NCBI GenBank assembly: GCA_900757465.1 | Contig: CAAENY010000043.1 | Span: 1-20,000, forward strand | Direction: 5' to 3' | Source of the DNA: an uncultured Collinsella sp. | GTDB taxonomy: Bacteria; Actinomycetota; Coriobacteriia; Coriobacteriales; Coriobacteriaceae | DNA: 20,000 nucleotides | Part shown: positions 14,611 to 20,000 of the stretch, piece by piece | Numbering within the stretch: position 1 is the stretch's first letter | How the letters are laid out: every line of letters starts with the position of its first letter | Position numbers and translations under genes: made by a program | The notes under the pieces: generated by a model | Told to the model about the DNA's origin: nothing | Database searches by the model: none | Seen by the model: only the letters and a program-made list of their open reading frames with translations

Positions 14611-15174
14611 CTACTTGGTCTTGGCTACCAGCAGCGGGTCGCCAAGCTTGACGAGCGGGTTGCCGCCAATAAGCGTTCCAGACTCGCCGACATGGTCGAT
14701 GCTCTTAAGACGATCGAGCTCGGAGACGATGACGGTCACGATGTCCTCGTGACCAGCGGCCTTAATGGCCTCGCGGTCGAAGCTGATGAGCGGCTGGCCT
14801 GCCTTGACCACATCGCCCATCTCGACAAAGCGGGCAAAACCCTTGCCGTTCATTTCCACGGTGCCCAGGCCAACATGGATGAACACGCGAAGACCGTCCT
14901 CGGTGATCATGCCAATGGAGTGGTTGGTGACAGTGGTGGCGCCGATGCGGCCGTTGGCGGGCGCATAGATGGTGCCGGTAATGGGCTCGATGCCATAGCC
15001 CTGGCCAAGCATGCCCGAGGCGATCGTCTCGTCGGGAACCTCGTCCAGGTTGACGAGCACGCCGTTGACGGGGGCATAGATGACGCCTTCGCGGGTGGCG
15101 AAGCTTGCTGCGGGCGGAACGGACGCCTCGCCGGTCGAGGTGAAGGTGGACTTAAGCGAATCGAGCAGACCCAT
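14611..15174 (-). CDS. crr: PTS glucose-type EIIA component (single domain)
   Basis: A 187-residue cytoplasmic phosphocarrier of the EIIA-Glc family that takes phosphate from HPr and passes it to a sugar-specific EIIB. The core shows VIYAPVNGVLVNLDEVPD, the GYGIEPITGTIYAPANG segment, TNHSIGM with the first conserved His, and VFIHVGLGTVEMNGKGF with the phosphorylated His. It continues GDVVKAGQPLISFD as usual. The start is the ATG at 15174, 5 nt from GGAGG; an in-frame TTG at 15186 was rejected. No EIIB/EIIC gene is adjacent, so this EIIA probably serves transporters encoded elsewhere and might have regulatory tasks. A hairpin lies in its leader at 15222-15251. Confidence 0.93.
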   Translation of the reverse strand: MGLLDSLKSTFTSTGEASVPPAASFATREGVIYAPVNGVLVNLDEVPDETIASGMLGQGYGIEPITGTIYAPANGRIGATTVTNHSIGMITEDGLRVFIHVGLGTVEMNGKGFARFVEMGDVVKAGQPLISFDREAIKAAGHEDIVTVIVSELDRLKSIDHVGESGTLIGGNPLVKLGDPLLVAKTK

Positions 15175-15221
15175 AGTTGCCTCCAACGTATCAAGCGCGC
15201 CTGTTGCACGCGTGTAATGTA

Positions 15222-15251
15222 GCCGGAAACGTTACGCATGTGTTTCCCGGC
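15222..15251 (-). promoter_or_regulatory. Leader hairpin upstream of the EIIA gene
   Basis: GCCGGAAAC (15222-15230) pairs with GTTTCCCGGC (15242-15251) with one bulged C. It lies 48 nt upstream of the EIIA start and just downstream of a -10-like TAAAAT on the - strand (15267-15272). It could be a 5' stem or an RNA-binding antiterminator site. No -35 box is recognisable. Confidence 0.35.
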
Positions 15252-15422
15252 ACGGTTAGCGTCCCTATTTTACGCTGTGAAACGATAGCGCTGAGCTGCG
15301 ATTATGTGATATATCAGTTGAAAGGGAACTTATTGCGTGAGTGTTTCTGCGCCATGGGTCCAACTGGGGTACGCTTGAGGACGAAAAAATAGTGCGCACG
15401 AATTGCGCGAAGGGAGCACCAA

Positions 15423-16325
15423 TTGATTATCGAGAGCCATGCGCTGTGGGGCGAGGAGCCGACTGAGGAATATCCGGCGACGTTTACCTATTTGGGCGCC
15501 GAGCCATTGCCCGATAAGCCTAATGGTCGTCGCCCGGCAGTGATCATCTGCGGCGGAGGCGCGTTTACGCACATCGCTCCGCATGAGCAAGATCCGGTGG
15601 CGTTTGCGTTTTTGGATCACGGGTACCAGGCTTTTGTGCTCAACTATGTGACAAGCGGCACGGGCGACGTGAGTTTTCCGCACCCGCAGGCCGATCTTGC
15701 CAAGATGGTCGCCACGGTGCGCGCTAATGCCGACGAATGGCATGTCGACCCCAAGCGCGTGTGCGTCGTGGGCTTTTCGGCGGGCGGCATGATCTGCGCC
15801 TCGCTGGCAACGCAGTGGAAGACCGGTCCTTTCGCGGCACTTGCCGGGGCTCGTCCGGATGATATTCGCCCCGACGCCGTGGTGCTGGGCTATCCGCTGC
15901 TCGATTTTGCCTATGTGCGCGACATGCAGACGCGCGACCCGCGCATCGACTTGCGCGTGCCCAAGACGGGCGGCAAGACGGGCCGCGATCTGCTCAACGA
16001 CTATCTGTCGATGGTGACGGGCGGCGAGGCCACCGACGAGCATTTGGCCGATATCTGCCCCACCACGCATGTTTCGCGTCAGATGCCGCCGACCTTTGTG
16101 TGGGGCGTGTCCGACGACAAAACGGCGCCGATCGCGCAGGTCTATCCGTTTGCCCAACGCATGGCCGAGGAGGGCGTCGCTTGCGAGATGCACGTCTTTG
16201 ACCAGGGCGGTCACGGCCTTTCGCTCGGCAACGCCAACACCGCGGTCGACAACGAGGATAAGCAAGTGGCGGTCCGTCCCTGGATTCGCCTAGCCTTCCG
16301 CTTTTTGGAACGCCACGGTTTCTAG
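15423..16325 (+). CDS. Alpha/beta hydrolase (esterase/acetyl-xylan-esterase-like)
   Basis: A 300-residue soluble hydrolase of the BD-FAE/acetyl-esterase type. The catalytic triad can be placed: Ser119 in GFSAGG, Asp231 or Asp232 in VWGVSDDKTAP and His264 in DQGGHGLSL. The oxyanion-hole motif reads IICGGGAF (residues 41-48), with Cys where most members have His. No signal peptide is visible, so an intracellular ester or peptide substrate is likely; the exact one is unknown. The start is a TTG at 15423, supported by GGGAG 6 nt upstream. It stands alone between the EIIA gene (divergent) and the GntR regulator (convergent). A 10-bp palindrome TGATATATCA lies upstream at 15307-15316. Confidence 0.88.
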   Translation: MIIESHALWGEEPTEEYPATFTYLGAEPLPDKPNGRRPAVIICGGGAFTHIAPHEQDPVAFAFLDHGYQAFVLNYVTSGTGDVSFPHPQADLAKMVATVRANADEWHVDPKRVCVVGFSAGGMICASLATQWKTGPFAALAGARPDDIRPDAVVLGYPLLDFAYVRDMQTRDPRIDLRVPKTGGKTGRDLLNDYLSMVTGGEATDEHLADICPTTHVSRQMPPTFVWGVSDDKTAPIAQVYPFAQRMAEEGVACEMHVFDQGGHGLSLGNANTAVDNEDKQVAVRPWIRLAFRFLERHGF

Positions 16326-16334
16326 ACCGCGCAG

Positions 16335-16404
16335 CACGAGAGTGGATAATCTCCCATTTTTTGGTCTGCTTTTCGACAAAAACGGGGGATTATCCACTCT
16401 CGTG
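16335..16404. repeat. 70-nt long inverted repeat/hairpin with two DnaA-box-like 9-mers
   Basis: The 21-nt arms at 16335-16355 and 16384-16404 are complementary except for one G-U pair. The centre contains a T-run and an A-run that extend the stem (GTC/GAC plus T/A pairs), with the loop near CTGCTTTT. The arms carry TTATCCACT (16390-16398) and its inverted copy (16341-16349), each one base from the DnaA-box consensus TTATCCACA. It lies between the convergent hydrolase and GntR genes and could act as a bidirectional terminator; its length and T-rich centre suggest a dispersed repeat. Confidence 0.85.
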
Positions 16405-16438
16405 AGATGGGCGTCTGATAGCTTTCCTTGTTGTATTT

Positions 16439-17089
16439 CTACCAAACGGTGAACTGGGCGTTTTCCGTGTTCCAATGGACATCGCGAACGTAGTCGCGCA
16501 CGCCCGTCGCATCTCGTGCTTCGAACAACTCAAGAATATGAGCATGTTCGTTGTTGGCTTTATTGAGCAGCTTACACGCCGTCTCCTGGTCAACAGTCTC
16601 GTAATCGCGCTTGATAAAGCAGCGCTCGAGCTGCGAGATCATATCGTGCAGACGGTCGTTGCCACAGCGGTTGAAGTACGTAAGGTGAAAGTCTCGCTGA
16701 ATGTCGTCATACTTACGGATGAGACCGCCTTGGATCGCGAGGTCCATGGAGCCGACGAGAAATTTCAGCTGCGTAATATCGTCGTCAGTTAGATTCGGAC
16801 AGGCGAGATATGCGGCCTGCCCGTCGAGCGGCCCCATAATCTCAAAGACTTCAACGGCGTTTTGCTGATCGAACCCACGGACGCGGAATCCGCGGCGGGG
16901 GAGATTGTCCAGGTAGCCGTCGCTTGCCAGCTGGATGAGCGCTTCGCGGACCGGCGTGCGCGACACGCCCATGGCATCGCAGATCGCCTGCTCGCTCAGC
17001 CGGTCGCCGGCCGAAAGCTCGCCGGCGTCAATACGGCTCGAAATATAGTCGTATACGTGGTCCTTCAGGGGCCTTCTGAGCGTTTCCAT
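16439..17089 (-). CDS. GntR family transcriptional regulator (FCD/FadR subfamily)
   Basis: A 216-residue repressor-type protein. The N-terminal winged helix (about residues 5-72) has LKDHVYDYISSRIDAGELSAG, the recognition helix GVSRTPVREALIQLA and the wing LPRRGFRV. The C-terminal FCD ligand-binding domain (about residues 78-205) is all-helical, with the usual acidic/His positions: DFHLTYFNRCGNDRL and NEHAHILELFEARD. It is divergently transcribed from the DDAH-type enzyme gene; the 255-nt gap contains a palindrome of the type bound by this family. It is therefore the likely local regulator of the arginine/methylarginine module and perhaps of itself. The ATG at 17089 was kept as METLRRPLKDHV. 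Confidence 0.92.
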   Translation of the reverse strand: METLRRPLKDHVYDYISSRIDAGELSAGDRLSEQAICDAMGVSRTPVREALIQLASDGYLDNLPRRGFRVRGFDQQNAVEVFEIMGPLDGQAAYLACPNLTDDDITQLKFLVGSMDLAIQGGLIRKYDDIQRDFHLTYFNRCGNDRLHDMISQLERCFIKRDYETVDQETACKLLNKANNEHAHILELFEARDATGVRDYVRDVHWNTENAQFTVW

Positions 17090-17236
17090 GAGCCTATGTT
17101 CCTTAACGGTATATTTCTAAAAGCAAATACGTTTCACTTGAATAGCTCAGTTGAATTATAGAACGACCAGCTAAATCATGCTACTTTGCGCCGATACGTA
17201 AGAATACGCTTACCGAAGAATATCTACCGTTCAGGA

Positions 17237-17253
17237 TTGTATACAATATACAA
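17237..17253. promoter_or_regulatory. Putative GntR operator in the divergent promoter region
   Basis: TTGTATA-CAA-TATACAA is a perfect 17-bp inverted repeat; it includes the perfect 10-mer palindrome TTGTATACAA (17237-17246). FadR/FCD regulators commonly bind T-GT-AC-A type sites. On the - strand the left part TTGTAT (minus strand 17246-17241) could be a -35 box with TATTCT 18 nt on. A + strand promoter must overlap this region, but I could not fix it. Two small hairpins (17294-17314, 17315-17328) lie in the downstream leader. Confidence 0.68.
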
Positions 17254-17344
17254 AACAGGAAAACCGCCCTAAGATAAAGCCATCGAAAGGAAGGCGGGCG
17301 CGAAGAAGTCCCGCTCTCTGCTAAGAGATCCAAGGAGGATCATC

Positions 17345-18121
17345 ATGACCAAGTTCAGCCACGTCATCATCCGCCGCCCCGGCAAGTCCCTGAGCAATGG
17401 CATCACGAGTGCCCCCGAGCTTGGCCAGCCCATCTACGAGCGCGCCATCGAGGAGCACTACGATTACGAGCATGCGCTCGAGCAGTGCGGCGTTGACGTG
17501 TCGGTGCTGCCGGCACTCGAGCAGTATCCCGACAGCTGCTTCGTCGAAGATCCGGCCGTTATCACTCGCTGCGGCGCCATCATTACCAACCCCGGCGCCG
17601 ATAGCCGCAACGGCGAGAAGGACGAGATCGAGCCGGCCGTCCGTCGCTTCTTTGACGACGAGCATGTCAAGCACATCGTTTCTCCGGGCACGCTTGACGG
17701 CGGCGACGTCATGATGGTCGGTGACCATTTCTACGTCGGTCGCTCCGCTCGTACCAACGAAGAGGGCATTCGCCAGTTCTGTGAGATTCTCGAGGGCTGG
17801 GGCCTCGAGGGTTCTGAGGTTCCGCTGGAGGAGGTCCTGCACCTCAAGACGGGCGTCAACTACATCGAGGACAACAACATGCTCGTCTCTGGTGAGTTCA
17901 TCGATAAGCCCGACTTTGCCCAGTACAACAAGATCGTCGTGCCCGAGGACGAGGCGTACGGCGCCAACTGCATCTGGGTCAACGGTACGGTCATCGTTGC
18001 CGAGGGCTATCCGACTGTGCTCAAGGCCGTGCAGGATCTGGGCTACAAGACACTCGTCGTTGACACCTCCGAGTATCGCAAGGTCGACGGCGGCCTTTCT
18101 TGCCTGTCGCTGCGCTTCTAA
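17345..18121 (+). CDS. ddaH: Dimethylarginine dimethylaminohydrolase (DDAH)-type guanidine hydrolase
   Basis: A 258-residue cytoplasmic enzyme of the arginine-modifying (pentein) superfamily. DDAH hydrolyses N-omega-methylated arginine to citrulline and (di)methylamine; the related arginine deiminase releases ammonia. The pentein active-site features are present: CFVEDP (Glu68/Asp69), TLDGGD (Asp118, Asp121), GRSARTN (Arg133, Arg136), His166 in HLKTG and the C-terminal nucleophile Cys253 in DGGLSCLSLRF. Length fits DDAH (about 254) and is far shorter than bacterial ArcA (about 410). The ATG at 17345 has AGGAGG 6 nt upstream. It is followed by an amino-acid antiporter and preceded by a divergent GntR regulator. 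Confidence 0.86.
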   Translation: MTKFSHVIIRRPGKSLSNGITSAPELGQPIYERAIEEHYDYEHALEQCGVDVSVLPALEQYPDSCFVEDPAVITRCGAIITNPGADSRNGEKDEIEPAVRRFFDDEHVKHIVSPGTLDGGDVMMVGDHFYVGRSARTNEEGIRQFCEILEGWGLEGSEVPLEEVLHLKTGVNYIEDNNMLVSGEFIDKPDFAQYNKIVVPEDEAYGANCIWVNGTVIVAEGYPTVLKAVQDLGYKTLVVDTSEYRKVDGGLSCLSLRF

Positions 18122-18156
18122 CGCGATAGCTGTAACAGTCTGATGATCGCTTGACC

Positions 18157-18196
18157 GATGGCCCGGCACCCGATTCGGGACGTCCGGGCCATCTTT
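18157..18196 (+). terminator. Hairpin between the DDAH-type gene and the antiporter gene
   Basis: GATGGCCCGG (18157-18166) pairs perfectly with CCGGGCCATC (18184-18193), followed by TTTC. A second stem, CCCGA/TCGGG (18169-18179), sits inside the loop. It lies 36 nt after the enzyme stop and may partly terminate transcription, lowering antiporter expression. Confidence 0.7.
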
Positions 18197-18230
18197 CGTT
18201 CGATCACATGATGAAGGGGGTGCACATACA

Positions 18231-19694
18231 ATGGCCTCTAAAGCTCAAAATGAAGAGATTATCGACCCTAATGGCCTCGATCTCTTCCGTCTGACCATGA
18301 TGGTCATTACCGCCAGTATTTGTGGCGGCATCTTTTCGCTTGCCGGCGATATGGCAGCAGGCGGGGCAAATACCGGTGCGGTTATCGTCTCGTGGGGAAT
18401 TTGCTTCATTGGCGTCTTTGCGCTGATGATGGTGTTCAACGGTTTGTCTCAGGCCCGTCCCGACCTGACCGGCGGCATCTATGCATACGCTGCGGCCGGT
18501 TTTGGCGATTACATTGGATTCAACTCCGCCTGGGGCTACTGGATCAGCGCATGTCTTTCCAACGTGAGCTTTGCGCTCTTGCTGTTTAGCGCGCTGGGCT
18601 ATTTCTTCCCTGCGTTTGGCGCGGGTAACAACCTGCTTTCCATCGTCTGCGCCAGCGTGTTTTTGTGGTTCCTTACCGCCCTTGTGCTTCGTGGCGTTAA
18701 GGAGGCTGCGGGCATTAACACGATCGTCACGTTGGCGAAGCTGGTGCCGCTGGGGCTCTTTGTGCTGAGTATCGTGCTCCTGGGTAAGTTCAACGTCGAT
18801 ATCTTTATGGACAACTTCTGGGGAGAGCCGGCTGGTCCTGGCTTTGGCGAGCAGGTTGTCTCGACCATGATCGCCCTTGTCTGGGTCTTCACGGGCATCG
18901 AGGGCGCTGTTGTTATCTCGGGCCGTGCTAAGTACGTGCGTGACGTCGGCCGCTCGACGGCGCTCGGATTTGCGGCTGTATTCACGCTGTATCTGATCAT
19001 CTCGATGCTGTCGCTCGGCATTATGCCGCGCGAGGAGATGGCACAGCTCGCAACGCCCTCCATGGCGGGAATTCTCGAGTGCGCAATCGGTCCGGTTGGT
19101 GCTGCCATCGTAAACCTTGGCGTTATCCTTTCGCTGGTCGGCGCGCTGCTGGGCTATGTCATCATTGCGTCCGAGACGCCGTTCGAGGCAGCGCGCCAGG
19201 GATCCTTCCCGCTGGCGTTTGCCAAGACGAACAAGCACGACGCCCCGGTGGTAACGGTTCTCGTGAGCTCCGGCATCACGCAGCTCTTCTTGATCGTGTC
19301 GTATGTGGCGGCGAGCACCTACCAGTTCTTCTATAGCTGCGCAGTCAATACGATCCTAGTTCCGTACGTGTGCTCGGCAGCTTATTACATGGTGATTGGC
19401 TGGAAGAACGAGCATCTGGACGGGCCACATGCGCCAAGCGTCGGTAAAGCTCGCTTCTTCGGTACGCTCGGCTTCATCTACACATTGTTCTTGGTGTGGT
19501 CGACGGGTCTTCAGGGCGTTATGATCACGACGATTCTTTTTGCTCCGGCCATTCCCGTCTATATGCTGGGCGAGCGAGGTCGCGGCAAGCCGGTGCTTCC
19601 GCATCTGCACGACAAGCTGATCGCAGCGGTGGTCATTGTCGTGGCGGTCATCTCGCTGTATCTGCACTTTGCCGGCATTGCGCCGATTGTCTAG
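18231..19694 (+). CDS. APC-family amino-acid permease/antiporter (ArcD-like)
   Basis: A 487-residue membrane protein with about 12 hydrophobic helices. Helix 1 shows TASICGGIFSLAGDMAAGGANTG, which fits the basic amino-acid/polyamine antiporter group of the APC superfamily, including arginine/ornithine antiporter ArcD. Other features: GGIYAYAAAGFGDYIGFNSAWGYW in helix 3 and VFTGIEGAVVISGRAKYVRDVGRST in the helix 6 region. The partner with the DDAH-type gene 109 nt upstream suggests import of arginine or methylated arginine and export of citrulline or ornithine; this is inferred. The ATG at 18231 has GGGGG 10 nt upstream. An internal hairpin separates the genes. There is no carbamate kinase or ornithine carbamoyltransferase gene in the window. 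Confidence 0.88.
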   Translation: MASKAQNEEIIDPNGLDLFRLTMMVITASICGGIFSLAGDMAAGGANTGAVIVSWGICFIGVFALMMVFNGLSQARPDLTGGIYAYAAAGFGDYIGFNSAWGYWISACLSNVSFALLLFSALGYFFPAFGAGNNLLSIVCASVFLWFLTALVLRGVKEAAGINTIVTLAKLVPLGLFVLSIVLLGKFNVDIFMDNFWGEPAGPGFGEQVVSTMIALVWVFTGIEGAVVISGRAKYVRDVGRSTALGFAAVFTLYLIISMLSLGIMPREEMAQLATPSMAGILECAIGPVGAAIVNLGVILSLVGALLGYVIIASETPFEAARQGSFPLAFAKTNKHDAPVVTVLVSSGITQLFLIVSYVAASTYQFFYSCAVNTILVPYVCSAAYYMVIGWKNEHLDGPHAPSVGKARFFGTLGFIYTLFLVWSTGLQGVMITTILFAPAIPVYMLGERGRGKPVLPHLHDKLIAAVVIVVAVISLYLHFAGIAPIV

Positions 19695-19805
19695 GACTGT
19701 CGCGCGTGTCATTGCTTGGTGAGCCAGCGGGCATCGCGTGCCGGTGCCGTTCGGTAATCCATAGCTGATGTGGGCCTCAATAACGTGCCTTTGTGAGCGC
19801 CCACC

Positions 19806-19847
19806 AAGCCCGCGCAGGTGACTACGGTTACCTGCGCGGGCTTTTGC
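19806..19847 (+). terminator. Rho-independent terminator downstream of the antiporter
   Basis: A perfect 14-bp stem (AAGCCCGCGCAGGT at 19806-19819, complement at 19830-19843) with a 10-nt loop is followed by TTTTGC. It lies 112 nt after the antiporter stop and is likely the end of the module. Confidence 0.9.
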
Positions 19848-20000
19848 TGTTGCGGCGAAATGCCGCCGGCAGCTGGGGACGTTCCTATTGTGCCGGCACC
19901 TTGGGACACTCCTTGGATAATCCGTATGCGACGAAGGAAAACGAATCATTTTGTCGAGGGAGGAGGGCGGCTGTTTCGGTCCTCGGGGAAACTGCGTCCC
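19848..20000. repeat. Gene-free, repeat-like tail at the window edge
   Basis: The 306-nt stretch 19695-20000 has no convincing gene. Past the terminator there is GCCGGCA (19865-19871) with TGCCGGC (19891-19897), a hairpin whose loop has GGGGACGTTCCT, then a close variant GGGACACTCCTTGG. GGATAATCC (19914-19922 region) is shared with the 70-nt hairpin at 16335-16404. A short open frame from ATG 19926 runs off the edge but has no ribosome-binding site. The string looks like dispersed intergenic repeat material; whether it is multicopy cannot be told here. Confidence 0.45.

Noticed and set aside
16341..16398. Replication origin suggested by two DnaA-box-like 9-mers
   Set aside because: Only two sites, both off consensus, no AT-rich unwinding region or dnaA/dnaN genes nearby; kept only as a hairpin observation.
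18204..19238. 344-codon - strand frame opposite the antiporter gene
   Set aside because: Antisense shadow; rich in Arg/Asp/His, no known motifs.
19770..19806. GTGGGC…GCCCACCA resembling a tRNA acceptor stem with CCA
   Set aside because: Only 37 nt; no anticodon or T-arm can be folded, so not a tRNA.
1..20000. CRISPR array, phage or IS element
   Set aside because: No regularly spaced direct repeats, no transposase, integrase or phage structural genes in the readable frames.
19926..20000. Start of a new gene at ATG 19926
   Set aside because: No ribosome-binding site, low-complexity start and only 25 codons before the window edge; cannot be supported.

Overview
The window looks like a piece of chromosome from a high-GC actinobacterium, most likely a gut Coriobacteriia member of the Collinsella type. 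This rests on the order tuf – rpmG – tRNA-Trp – secE – nusG – rplK – rplA, the protein family make-up (a sorting-signal 5'-nucleotidase, a BMP-domain protein, a DDAH/ArcD-like pair) and uniformly GC-rich codons. The genus is inferred from recall; no search was run. I see no phage, IS element, CRISPR array or plasmid functions.

Left part (1–3080, + strand): housekeeping translation and secretion genes. The end of tuf closes with a strong terminator. A promoter with a perfect -35 box then precedes rpmG, tRNA-Trp, secE and nusG, followed by rplK and rplA. A hairpin separates tRNA-Trp from secE, and three consecutive hairpins fill the rplK–rplA gap. A 17-bp stem-loop ends the run.

Middle part (3080–15180, almost all - strand), read in the direction of transcription from high to low coordinates: a glucose-type PTS EIIA protein; asparaginyl-tRNA synthetase; a WYL-like transcription regulator; a three-gene ABC importer of the TrpXYZ type (lipoprotein, permease, ATPase); a secreted, probably sortase-anchored 5'-nucleotidase; an MscS channel; and a translationally coupled pair of a cytoplasmic ParB-like/BMP-like fusion protein and a small metallophosphoesterase. 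Several of these - strand genes end inside members of one family of imperfectly matching palindromes that share a CTGTCxC-type loop, with the TAA stop codon lying in the palindrome arm.

Right part (15400–20000): a + strand alpha/beta hydrolase followed by a 70-nt hairpin; a - strand GntR/FCD regulator; and, divergent from it, a dimethylarginine dimethylaminohydrolase-type enzyme with an ArcD-like amino-acid antiporter. A 17-bp palindromic operator candidate lies between the regulator and the enzyme. Together these form a small, apparently regulated module for uptake and hydrolysis of arginine or methylated arginine. The window ends in repeat-like, gene-free sequence.

The items most worth following are the ParB-like/BMP + phosphoesterase pair, the stop-codon-embedded palindromes, the 70-nt hairpin with two inverted DnaA-box-like 9-mers, and the methylarginine module.
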